Below are positions 27,225 to 36,405 of a stretch of DNA of 64,000 nt, piece after piece; positions within the stretch are counted from its first letter, which is position 1; every line of letters begins with the position of its first letter. The DNA is from an uncultured Oscillospiraceae bacterium (GTDB taxonomy: Bacteria; Bacillota; Clostridia; Oscillospirales; Oscillospiraceae): positions 1-64,000 of the forward strand of contig CANRNF010000001.1 of assembly GCA_947631865.1 (NCBI GenBank). The letters run 5' to 3'. The notes below the pieces were generated by a model that did no database searches, was not told the DNA's origin, and saw only the letters and a list, made by a program, of their open reading frames with translations. The position numbers and the translations under genes were made by a program.

Positions 27225-28064
27225 ATGTTTCTCATAGAAAGAGCAGAGATGGATAGGTTCCGGGCGTACCTGCAGGAGCGGGAGTGCAGCGGCGCGACGG
27301 TAGCCAAGTATATGCGCGATGTGGGGCAACTGGCGGCGTTCTGCGCCGGGCGTGTTGAAGATAAGGGCACGCTCATCGCGTTCAAGGAGGTGCTACAGGC
27401 GAAAGGGTACGCCGCGGCCAGCGTCAATTCCATGCTGGCGGCGGTGAACTGCTATCTGGCCTTCGCTGGGCACCTTGAGTGGAAGCTGCGGTATCTGAAG
27501 GTGCAGAGGACGAACTTTGCATCCAAGGAGAAGGAGCTGACGCAGACGGAGTACCGCCGCCTGGTGGAAGCGGCGGAAGCGAAGGGAGAAAGCCGCCTGG
27601 CTATGCTGGTGCAGACGATCTGTGCCACCGGTATCCGGGTAAGCGAGGTGCGGGCCATTACGGTGGAGAGTCTCCTGTCCGGGCAGGCGGAGATACGGAA
27701 CAAGGGGCGTATCCGGGTGATCCTGCTGCCAAAAAAGCTGTGCGGGGTATTGTTGAAATACTGCCGGAAAAGAGGCATTTCTCAGGGCCAGGTATTCGTG
27801 ACCAGAAACGGACGTCCCATGGACCGGAGCAACATATGGAAGATGATGAAGCGGCTGGGAGAGATGGCGAAAGTGAGCGCGGCGAAGGTGTTTCCCCATA
27901 ACCTGCGGCATCTGTTTGCCCGAACCTATTACAAGACCTATAAGGACATCGTGCGTCTGGCGGACATCCTCGGTCACGCCAGTGTGGATACCACGCGTAT
28001 CTATACCATTCGGACGGGAAAAGAACAGCAGCGGCAGATAGAACGTCTGCCGCTGCTGCTATAG
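27225..28064 (+). CDS. XerC/D-like tyrosine recombinase B (paralogue of 15278-16114; putative invertase of switch 2)
   Basis: 279 aa, same motifs ATGIRVSEVRAITVESL, HNLRHLFARTYYKTYKDIVRLADILGHASVDTTRIYT. Confidence 0.87.
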   Translation: MFLIERAEMDRFRAYLQERECSGATVAKYMRDVGQLAAFCAGRVEDKGTLIAFKEVLQAKGYAAASVNSMLAAVNCYLAFAGHLEWKLRYLKVQRTNFASKEKELTQTEYRRLVEAAEAKGESRLAMLVQTICATGIRVSEVRAITVESLLSGQAEIRNKGRIRVILLPKKLCGVLLKYCRKRGISQGQVFVTRNGRPMDRSNIWKMMKRLGEMAKVSAAKVFPHNLRHLFARTYYKTYKDIVRLADILGHASVDTTRIYTIRTGKEQQRQIERLPLLL

Positions 28065-28103
28065 AAACAGCGTGACCACATAATGTTCATTATGTGGTAA
28101 AAC

Positions 28104-28138
28104 AAAAAAATGCCCCTGCATCAAGCGATGCAGAGGCA
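28104..28138 (-). terminator. minus-strand terminator inside switch 2
   Basis: minus strand TGCCTCTGCATC-GCTT-GATGCAGGGGCA followed by TTTTTTT. Confidence 0.75.
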
Positions 28139-28272
28139 GTACGGAAGATTTGGGCGTGAGTTATTATAGGCACAAATGATCACAGTTGTGCCTATACATC
28201 AATATATAGTTACAATTTAGTTAAAACCACGGCTAATCTGGTGGTTTCAAGCATTTGGAAAGACTCATTTAG

Positions 28273-28301
28273 TTGACAATAAGTTCGAAACAATGTATAA
28301 T
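28273..28301 (+). promoter_or_regulatory. sigma-A-type promoter inside switch 2 facing the EPS locus
   Basis: TTGACA (28273-28278) - 17 nt - TATAAT (28296-28301). Confidence 0.85.
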
Positions 28302-28376
28302 TCCTTGGAACATATGTAAGTGTTCTATTTTGGCGTGACCACATAATGAACATTATGTGGTGAAGGGGGCCGGCGC

Positions 28377-30731
28377 GTGGGCATCGAGCTGTATCCGCAC
28401 AACGAAAAAGCCTATCGCGCAATGCGAAAAATGCTGAACAAGAAGGGGCTCGCCGCCGTGGTCCATCCCACGGGGACGGGCAAGTCCTTTATTGCTTTTA
28501 AGCTGTGCGAGGACGAGCCGGACAAGACTGTCTGCTGGCTGTCTCCTTCGGAGTATATCTTCAAGACTCAGATAGAGAACCTGAAGCGCGCCTCCGGCTA
28601 TGAGCCGCGGAACATCAAGTTCTACACCTACGCCAAGCTCATGATGATGAGCGATGCGGAGATGGCGGAGATCCGGCCGGATATCATCATATATGACGAA
28701 TTCCATCGAGCCGGCGCGGAGATGTGGTCGGCGGGAGTTGAACGGCTGAGGAAGATGTATCCGCTGGTTCCGGTCTTGGGGCTGTCGGCTACCGCGGTGC
28801 GCTACCTGGACAGCAACCGGGACATGTCCGAGGAGATCTTCTCGGGCCATGTGGCATCTGAAATGACGTTGGGCGAAGCCATCGTCCGGGGCATCCTGCC
28901 CGCGCCCAAGTATGTGACCACCGTGTTCCGGTATCAGAACCAGCTGACCCAGCTGGAAGAGCGGGTGGAACGAGTCCGGGGCGCAGGCGTGAAGGACGCC
29001 AATGAGCGGTACCTGGAGGCGCTGCGGCGGGCCCTGGAGCAGGCGGATGGATTGGATACCGTCTTTGCCCGGCATATGGCCAATAGAAGGGGAAAATACA
29101 TCCTCTTCTGTTCGGACTATGACCACATCCAGGAACTGCGCGCTTACACCCATGATTGGTTTTCCGGAGTGAACCAAAATATCCATACCTACCTGGCCTA
29201 TTCGGCGGACCCGGACACAAGCAAAGAGTTTGCCGCCTTCAAGGCGGACGACAGCGACGCGCTGAAGCTGCTGTACTGCATCAACATGCTCAACGAGGGG
29301 GTGCACGTGAAGGGCATCTCCGGCGTTGTCCTGTTCCGGCCCACGGTGAGCCCCATCGTGTATAAACAGCAGATCGGGCGGGCGCTCACGGCGGGCGACA
29401 GCGCAACGCCCCTTATCATCGATGTGGTGAACAACTTCGAGGGACTATGCAGCATCGACTCCATCAAAGAGGAGATGCAGCTTGCTGTACAGCAGTTTTA
29501 CAGCGAGGGACGAAGCGATGAGATCGTGACGGACCGGTTTGAGGTCATCGAACAGGTCAAGGACTGCCGGGAGCTGTTCGAGAGGCTGGAGAGGAGCCTC
29601 GCCAGCAGCTGGGAGCAGTACTTCCAGGCGGCCAGTATATTTGCCGCAGAGAACGGCCATCTGCGGGTACCGAAGAATTTTCAGACGAAGGAAGGTCTGC
29701 ACCTGGGGGCATGGATCGTCACCCAGCGGGCCATCCGTGCAAAGGGGAGCGGACTGACGGATTCCCAGATCGCCCGGCTGGACGGTATCGGCATGATATG
29801 GGACAACCGGCTGGAATCTGCCTGGAACCGCGGGGTCGCCCATTGCAAGGAATATGCCCGAGAGCACGGCGACCTGGAGGTACCTGTGCGGTATGTCTCT
29901 CCGGACGGGTACAAGCTGGGGGCATTCATCAACCGGATGCGCCGGTGGTATGCCAACGGGGAGAAGCAGGCGGTGCTCACGCCGGAGCGCGTGGCGGAGC
30001 TGGAGGCGCTGGGGATGCGCTGGAGCGCCGTGAACCTGAAGTGGGAGCGCAATTACCTGCAGGCCGCGGAGTATTACCGGGAACACGGCGATCTTCTGGT
30101 GCCGCAGGGTTATAAAACAGCGGATGGCTACGCCCTTGGGGAGTGGATAAGACGGCTGCGGAAAAGCTACCGCGCCGGGACACTGACCCAAGAGCAGATA
30201 GAGCGTCTGGAGGCCATTGGCATGTTTTGGGGCAGCCGGCGTTCCGAGTCCTGGGAGACCAATTACCGCGAGGCGGAGAAATACTACGAAGCCCACGGGG
30301 ACCTGGACCTGACGGCAGGGTACTACACAGAGGACGGTTTTGCTCTGGGCAAGTGGGTGGTGGAACTTCGGCGTCAGCGCAAACAGGGAAGTTCCAGTCT
30401 TACTCCGGAGCGGATCGCCCGGCTGGACGCCATTGGGATGATATGGGACAAGCTCTCCTCCTGGGAATACCGGTATGAACTGTGCCAGAGGTACCTGGAG
30501 GAAAACCACGGCATGACCATCCCGAGGGATTACAAGACGGCGGATGGGATCTGGCTGGGCACATGGCTGTACCGGCAGAGGCGGCTCGCGGAAGGACATC
30601 CCTCACAGATGAGCGAAGAACGCCGACAGAAGATACTGAAGCTGGAAGTCTATGGACCGGATGCAGGGATAGGCAGAAGGACAAAGAGATATAAGCTGGC
30701 TGATGCGGTCGACCGGGCAGGACCTGTCTGA
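28377..30731 (+). CDS. SF2 DEAD/DEAH-like helicase with repeated helicase-associated (HA) domains
   Basis: HPTGTGKSF, IIIYDEFHRAG, GLSATAVR, QQIGRAL; C-terminal repeats of the form W...G.L..PR.Y.T.DG..LG.W....R......L...RI..LD.IGM.W. Confidence 0.85.
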   Translation: MGIELYPHNEKAYRAMRKMLNKKGLAAVVHPTGTGKSFIAFKLCEDEPDKTVCWLSPSEYIFKTQIENLKRASGYEPRNIKFYTYAKLMMMSDAEMAEIRPDIIIYDEFHRAGAEMWSAGVERLRKMYPLVPVLGLSATAVRYLDSNRDMSEEIFSGHVASEMTLGEAIVRGILPAPKYVTTVFRYQNQLTQLEERVERVRGAGVKDANERYLEALRRALEQADGLDTVFARHMANRRGKYILFCSDYDHIQELRAYTHDWFSGVNQNIHTYLAYSADPDTSKEFAAFKADDSDALKLLYCINMLNEGVHVKGISGVVLFRPTVSPIVYKQQIGRALTAGDSATPLIIDVVNNFEGLCSIDSIKEEMQLAVQQFYSEGRSDEIVTDRFEVIEQVKDCRELFERLERSLASSWEQYFQAASIFAAENGHLRVPKNFQTKEGLHLGAWIVTQRAIRAKGSGLTDSQIARLDGIGMIWDNRLESAWNRGVAHCKEYAREHGDLEVPVRYVSPDGYKLGAFINRMRRWYANGEKQAVLTPERVAELEALGMRWSAVNLKWERNYLQAAEYYREHGDLLVPQGYKTADGYALGEWIRRLRKSYRAGTLTQEQIERLEAIGMFWGSRRSESWETNYREAEKYYEAHGDLDLTAGYYTEDGFALGKWVVELRRQRKQGSSSLTPERIARLDAIGMIWDKLSSWEYRYELCQRYLEENHGMTIPRDYKTADGIWLGTWLYRQRRLAEGHPSQMSEERRQKILKLEVYGPDAGIGRRTKRYKLADAVDRAGPV

Positions 30732-30799
30732 GCGTTGGGCAGATGCAGAAGTATGCACCGACGGCAGGTAGAAGATAAACGGAAGGAATACACGACGAC

Positions 30800-32020
30800 A
30801 TGACAGAGAAAGAGAGATTCGGCAAGATCGCGGTAGCGGGCATCGGGTATGTAGGACTGAGCATGGCGGTGCTGCTGTCGCGGGAGCACGAGGTGGCGGC
30901 CACGTGTCAGCATCAGGCGAAAGCAGACATGCTGAACAAGGAAAAGCGGTCCCCCATCCGTGACCCGGAGATCGAGGAATTCCTGGCGACGAAGGACCTG
31001 CACCTCACAGTGACCACAGACGGGAAGGAAGCCTATACGGGCGCGGACCTGGTGATCGTGGCGACGCCCACCAACTATGACCCTCACAAGCACTATTTCG
31101 ATACCTCCGCGGTGGAGGATGTGGTGGCCCAGGTGATGGAATACGCCCCGGACGCCATCATCGTCATCAAGAGCACCATCCCCGTGGGATATACCAAGAG
31201 CCTGCGGGAGAAGACGGGATGTAAGAATATCCTATTCAGCCCGGAGTTTCTGCGGGAGAGCCGGGCGCTGTACGACAACCTCTATCCCCGGCGGATCATC
31301 GTGGGGACGGATATGGAGGACGATCGCCTTGTGAAAGCGGCGGAGGCATTCGGCGCGCTTCTGAAGGGCGCCGCCCTGCGGGAGGATGTGCCCGTGCTGA
31401 CCATGGGTTTCACGGAGGCGGAGGCGGTAAAGCTGTTCGCCAATACATATCTGGCCATGCGTGTGAGCTTTTTCAACGAGCTGGACACCTACGCGGAGCT
31501 GAACGGTCTGAACGCCCGTGAGATCATCGACGGGGTGTGCTTGGATTACCGCATCGGGGACGGGTACAACAACCCAAGCTTTGGCTATGGCGGGTACTGC
31601 TTCCCGAAGGATACGAAGCAGTTGCTTGCAAACTGCGCGGACGTGCCCCAGCGGCTGATCCGGGCTGTGGTGGAGACCAACGAGGTGCGCAAGGAGCATA
31701 TCGCCTCCCAGGTGATGAAGCGTCTGGCGGGGAAGAGCGCGCCTGTGGTGGGTGTGTACCGTCTGACCATGAAGTCCAACTCCGACAACTTCCGGGAGAG
31801 CGCCATCCAGGGCGTGATGAAGTACCTGGCGGACCAGGGCGTGAAGATCGTGATATACGAGCCCACGCTCAGCGGCGGGGATTTCAACGGTTATCCGGTG
31901 AACAACGACCTGTCGGCGTTCATGGATACATGCGATGTGATCATCGCGAACCGTTATGACGAGGAGCTGGCGCCGGCGGCGGACAAGCTGTACACGCGGG
32001 ACCAGTTCCATCGGGATTGA
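30800..32020 (+). CDS. nucleotide-sugar dehydrogenase (UDP-glucose 6-dehydrogenase type)
   Basis: [43 protein letters not shown]. Confidence 0.88.
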   Translation: MTEKERFGKIAVAGIGYVGLSMAVLLSREHEVAATCQHQAKADMLNKEKRSPIRDPEIEEFLATKDLHLTVTTDGKEAYTGADLVIVATPTNYDPHKHYFDTSAVEDVVAQVMEYAPDAIIVIKSTIPVGYTKSLREKTGCKNILFSPEFLRESRALYDNLYPRRIIVGTDMEDDRLVKAAEAFGALLKGAALREDVPVLTMGFTEAEAVKLFANTYLAMRVSFFNELDTYAELNGLNAREIIDGVCLDYRIGDGYNNPSFGYGGYCFPKDTKQLLANCADVPQRLIRAVVETNEVRKEHIASQVMKRLAGKSAPVVGVYRLTMKSNSDNFRESAIQGVMKYLADQGVKIVIYEPTLSGGDFNGYPVNNDLSAFMDTCDVIIANRYDEELAPAADKLYTRDQFHRD

Positions 32021-32033
32021 GGGTAATGCAGGA

Positions 32034-32975
32034 ATGAAGATATTGGTGACAGGCGGCGCGGGTTTCCTGGGTTCCAACCTGTGCGGGAGGCTTGTAAGGG
32101 ACCAGGGAAACTACGTGTACTGCCTGGATAACATGCAGACCGGGCGGATGGAGAACATCCGGGAGCTGATGGACAAGCCCAACTTCCAGTTCATAGAGCA
32201 CGACATCGTGGAGCCGATAGAGCTGAAAGTGGACCAGATCTACAACGCGGCGTGCCCGGCCAGCCCTCCCGCCTACCAGGCGGACCCGGTGCACACGCTG
32301 AAGACCAGCGTGTTCGGGATGCTGAACATGCTGGAGCTGGCGAGAAAGAATGACGCCACGGTTTTGCAGTTCTCCACATCGGAGGTATACGGGGACGCCC
32401 AGGTGCACCCCCAGCCGGAGACGTACTGGGGGAACGTGAATCCGGACGGGATACGCAGCTGCTACGACGAGGGGAAGCGAGCGGCGGAGACGCTGTGCTT
32501 CGACTACCACCGCGAGTATGGTGTGAAGGTCAAGGTGATCCGCATCTTCAATACATACGGCCCGAAGATGGACCCCAAGGACGGGCGTGTGATCAGCAAC
32601 TTCGTGAACCAGGCGCTGCGGGGCGAGGACCTGACGGTGTACGGCGACGGGAAGCAGACGCGGAGCTTCTGTTACGTGGACGACCTGATCGAGGGCATCT
32701 ACCGGATGATGAACAGCACTGACGAGGTAACAGGTCCGGTGAACCTGGGCAACCCTGGGGAGTTCACGATGCTGGAGCTGGCGGAGGAAGTGCTGCGGCA
32801 GACGGGGAGCCGATCGAAGCTGGTGCACAAGGAGCTTCCGAAGGACGACCCAAAGCAGCGGCGGCCGGACATCACGAAAGCCAAACAATTGCTTGGCTGG
32901 GAGCCGAAGGTGGCTCTGCGGGAGGGCCTGGCGAAGACGATAGAGTACTACAGAGGGCTCATGGGTAGGGCCTGA
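32034..32975 (+). CDS. UDP-glucuronate decarboxylase-like NAD-dependent epimerase/dehydratase
   Basis: [48 protein letters not shown]. Confidence 0.85.
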   Translation: MKILVTGGAGFLGSNLCGRLVRDQGNYVYCLDNMQTGRMENIRELMDKPNFQFIEHDIVEPIELKVDQIYNAACPASPPAYQADPVHTLKTSVFGMLNMLELARKNDATVLQFSTSEVYGDAQVHPQPETYWGNVNPDGIRSCYDEGKRAAETLCFDYHREYGVKVKVIRIFNTYGPKMDPKDGRVISNFVNQALRGEDLTVYGDGKQTRSFCYVDDLIEGIYRMMNSTDEVTGPVNLGNPGEFTMLELAEEVLRQTGSRSKLVHKELPKDDPKQRRPDITKAKQLLGWEPKVALREGLAKTIEYYRGLMGRA

Positions 32976-32992
32976 GTTGGGAGAGAGCGAGC

Positions 32993-34435
32993 TTGGACGC
33001 GGAGAACAGGACGACGGCGGCGGTGACGGAAGCTCCGGTGAAGGTAACGGAGCTTACCGGCAACACCAGCCGTACATACAAGTTCATAAAGCGCGCGTTC
33101 GATATCGTCGTGTCGGCGGTCGGACTCATAGTGACCTCGCCAGTTCTCCTGGTCGCGATGCTTGCTATCGTATTAGAGGACGGTTCACCTCCCTTTTTCT
33201 TCCAACCGCGCATCGGAAAGGATTGTAAACCATTCTGGATGGTGAAGCTGCGGAGCATGCGGCCGGACGCGGAGCAGGTGTTGGCGCGGCTGTCTGAGGC
33301 AGAGAAAGAGGAGTTTTCCCAGAATTTCAAGCTGAAGAACGACCCGCGGATAACGAAGGTCGGGCACTTCATCCGCAAGACGAGCATAGACGAGCTGCCG
33401 CAGCTCTGGAATGTATTGACAGGTGACATGAGTCTGGTAGGGCCCCGGCCGCCGCTGCTGGTGGAGGAAGAAGCATACGGAGAGCATTTAGCGAAGGTGA
33501 TGTCTGTCCGGCCAGGGATCACTGGTTACTGGCAGGTCCATGGCCGGAGCGAAATAGATTTCAGCGAGCGCATCGAGCTGAACGAATACTACATAGATAA
33601 CTGCAGCTTGTGGCTGGACCTGAAGATATTGGTTGCGACGGTCGGAGTCGTGGTCCACGGGGGGGGGAGCATACTAAAAGGTTCTGTCCGCAGGACAGGA
33701 ACAAAGCGTGTTTCTTTCAAGCTTCCCCGGATATTGAAAGCGGCGCTGTACTTCCCTCTGCTGTTGGCAGTGCCGACAGCGGGAACGGGCGCGGAGACAA
33801 AGGCAGAACCACAGAAGACGGAGCCGGGCGCAGGCTATCGCTTCGTCAAGCGTATGTTCGACATCGTGGCGTCGGCGATCGCGCTTATCGTTTTGTCTCC
33901 GTTGCTTCTTGTTGTCTCCCTTCTCATCGTATTGGATGATCCGAAGGGAGCGCCCATCTTCACGCAGACGAGGGTGGGCAAGGATGGGAAGGAATTCCGG
34001 TTTTATAAGTTCCGGTCCATGGTAGTGGATGCTGAGGAGCGCCTGGATGAACTGATGGGCCAGAATGAGATGGACGGGCCGGTATTCAAGATCAAGGACG
34101 ACCCTCGAATCACGCGAATGGGAAAATTCATCCGTAAGACGAGCATAGATGAGCTCCCGCAGCTTTGGAACGTGCTTCGGGGCGATATGAGCATCGTGGG
34201 ACCCCGGCCGCCGGTGCCGCGGGAGGTAGCGCAGTACAGCGATTACCAGCGGCAGAGGCTGAGCGTGACGCCGGGACTGACCTGCTACTGGCAGGTGCGG
34301 AAGGACCGAAATCTGTGCAGTTTTGACGAGTGGGTGGAGATGGACCTGCAGTACATACGGGAGAGAAGCATAGGCACCGATCTGAAGATCATCTTCAAGA
34401 CCTTTGGCGCCGTTCTGGGTATGAACGGAGAGTAG
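32993..34435 (+). CDS. tandem two-domain phosphoglycosyl transferase (two bacterial sugar transferase domains fused in frame through a G9 tract)
   Basis: two copies of KR.FDIV.S...L....P, KLRSM/KFRSM, IRKTSIDELPQLWNVL.GDMS.VGPRPP. Confidence 0.88.
   Translation: MDAENRTTAAVTEAPVKVTELTGNTSRTYKFIKRAFDIVVSAVGLIVTSPVLLVAMLAIVLEDGSPPFFFQPRIGKDCKPFWMVKLRSMRPDAEQVLARLSEAEKEEFSQNFKLKNDPRITKVGHFIRKTSIDELPQLWNVLTGDMSLVGPRPPLLVEEEAYGEHLAKVMSVRPGITGYWQVHGRSEIDFSERIELNEYYIDNCSLWLDLKILVATVGVVVHGGGSILKGSVRRTGTKRVSFKLPRILKAALYFPLLLAVPTAGTGAETKAEPQKTEPGAGYRFVKRMFDIVASAIALIVLSPLLLVVSLLIVLDDPKGAPIFTQTRVGKDGKEFRFYKFRSMVVDAEERLDELMGQNEMDGPVFKIKDDPRITRMGKFIRKTSIDELPQLWNVLRGDMSIVGPRPPVPREVAQYSDYQRQRLSVTPGLTCYWQVRKDRNLCSFDEWVEMDLQYIRERSIGTDLKIIFKTFGAVLGMNGE
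33659..33667 (+). repeat. poly-G tract G9 (between the two PGT domains)
   Basis: CCAC-GGGGGGGGG-AGCATACTAA. Confidence 0.95.
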
Positions 34436-34458
34436 GGAAAGGAAACACAGCAGGAGAC

Positions 34459-35424
34459 ATGGCAATTCTGGTGACAGGCGGAGCCGGATACATCGGCTCC
34501 CATGTGAACAAGCTTCTGGCCCATGAGGGCTATGAGACGGTGGTGTTCGACAACATGATATACGGCCACCGGGAGGCGGTGAAGTGGGGGACGCTGATCG
34601 AGGGGGATTTGAAGAACATCGGCCAGATCGAGGCGGTGTTCGAGAGGTATCCCATCGAGGCGGTGTTCCACTTTGCGGCCTATGCCTATGTGGGGGAGTC
34701 GGTGGCGGAGCCGGAGAAATATTACTACAACAACATCGGCTGCACGCTGAATCTGTTAAAGGTGATGCGCCGTCATGGCTGCGACAAGATCATCTTCTCG
34801 TCCAGCTGCGCGACCTACGGCGAGCCGGAAAAGACGCCTATCACGGAGGACATGCCCCAGGACCCCATCAACCCATACGGGTTCACGAAGTACGCAGTGG
34901 AGCGGATATTCAGGGACTACGAGAGAGCGTATGGGCTCAAATATGTGGTGCTGCGTTACTTCAACGCGGCGGGAGCGGACCCGGAGGGAGAGATAGGGGA
35001 AGCCCACGACCCGGAGACGCATATCATCCCGCTGATCCTGGATGCGGCCAGCGGGAAGCGACCCAACGTGAAGGTGTTCGGTACGGACTATCCGACGCGG
35101 GACGGGAGCTGCATCCGGGACTACATACATGTGAGCGACCTGGCGGCGGCACACCTGCTGGCGCTGCGGCACCTGGAGGCGGGGAAGGAGAGCCAGTTTC
35201 TGAACCTTGGGAACACGAAGGGGACGAGCGTGCTGGAGCTGATAGAGGCGGCGAAGCGGGTGACGGAGAGAGATATCCCGGTAGTGCTGTCTGAGCGGCG
35301 GCCGGGAGACCCGGCGATCCTGGTAGGCAGCAGCGAGAAGGCGAAGCGCGTCCTGGGCTGGGAGCCCATGTATGGAGATATAGACACCATCGTGCGGCAC
35401 GCCTGGGCCTGGCACGAGCGGTGA
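34459..35424 (+). CDS. galE: UDP-glucose 4-epimerase
   Basis: [55 protein letters not shown]. Confidence 0.92.
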   Translation: MAILVTGGAGYIGSHVNKLLAHEGYETVVFDNMIYGHREAVKWGTLIEGDLKNIGQIEAVFERYPIEAVFHFAAYAYVGESVAEPEKYYYNNIGCTLNLLKVMRRHGCDKIIFSSSCATYGEPEKTPITEDMPQDPINPYGFTKYAVERIFRDYERAYGLKYVVLRYFNAAGADPEGEIGEAHDPETHIIPLILDAASGKRPNVKVFGTDYPTRDGSCIRDYIHVSDLAAAHLLALRHLEAGKESQFLNLGNTKGTSVLELIEAAKRVTERDIPVVLSERRPGDPAILVGSSEKAKRVLGWEPMYGDIDTIVRHAWAWHER

Positions 35425-35462
35425 CAAAGATTGAAAATCAACAAAGAAATGAGGGAAGAAAT

Positions 35463-36360
35463 ATGGTGAGGCGGGCCCTTCGGTACATCGACAGAGTCGG
35501 AGAAAAATATGAATTATCTGCGCGTTTGTTGACGGCTGTCAAAAAGACGGGAATACCGGGAAAAGTCAGAGCACATCTCTATCTTTCAGAGGGCAAGCGT
35601 CAGAGAAAGCATCCGACAGAGGAGATGCTGAAAAGCCAGCTGTTCTTCCGGGAGAATCGTCAGCGGGCAGAGAACATCTTGGAAATGCTGGCGGATGAAA
35701 AGTCAAAAAAAGTGTGGGGGGGGGGTAATCCGTTACCGCACTATGAGGGATCCATTCCCGCGTGAGCTATGTGACCTGGGTAATTGTTATTTCGTGGACG
35801 ATATTATTCAGATAGAAAATAATGAGGTTTTTATAGATGCGGGTGCCTATGTTGGCGACACGATCAATGAACTCAAGTCCCTGGCCGGACAAAGAAATGT
35901 AAGACTGAAAAGAGTCGTTTCCTTTGAGCCGGAGGAGATCAATTTTTCTATGCTTGAACAGACCCACGGGAATGACCCCGATGTTGTGCTCCATAAGAAG
36001 GGGCTCTCGGATAAGGACGCGGAGGTAAAGTTCTCTGGCTCCGGCGCGGGGGCGAAGATCACAGACAGCGGAGCGGACGGCGCGACGATATCTGTAGTCC
36101 GGCTGGACAGTCTGCCGGAGTGTCAGGACGCTACGTGGATCAAGATGGATATTGAGGGCGCGGAACTGCCTGCCTTGAAGGGTGCGGAGGGGATCATTCG
36201 GAGAAATCGTCCAAAGCTGACGATCTGCATTTATCACAGCGATGAAGATATGCTCCAAATTGCGGAGTACATACATGAACTTGTGCCAGGCTACAGGCTG
36301 TATGTCAGACATCATTCACTTGTGCCCCTGTTTGAGACGGTCATATACGCTGTCCCCTAA
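35463..36360 (+). pseudogene. FkbM-family methyltransferase 1, frameshifted at G10 tract (phase-variable OFF state)
   Basis: 5' frame ...DEKSKKVWGGG; 3' frame ...VIRYRTMRDPFPRELCDLGNCYFVDD...VFIDAGAYVGDTI; frames join if tract is G9 or G12. Confidence 0.85.
35716..35725 (+). repeat. poly-G tract G10 in fkbM-like gene 1
   Basis: GTGT-GGGGGGGGGG-TAATCC. Confidence 0.95.
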
Positions 36361-36405
36361 TGCGCCTGGACCTGGCACGAGAAGAGAGTTTTGAGGAATG
36401 AAAGT

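Larger units (their letters stand above)
28075..28361. promoter_or_regulatory. invertible DNA segment 2 (phase switch of EPS locus; current orientation ON)
   Basis: Perfect 24-bp inverted repeats ACCACATAATGTTCATTATGTGGT (28075-28098) and ACCACATAATGAACATTATGTGGT (28338-28361). Confidence 0.85.

Noticed and set aside
33610-33939. 109-aa ORF in the linker of the tandem PGT
   Set aside because: Corresponds to the out-of-frame product read after +1 slippage; no domain of its own.
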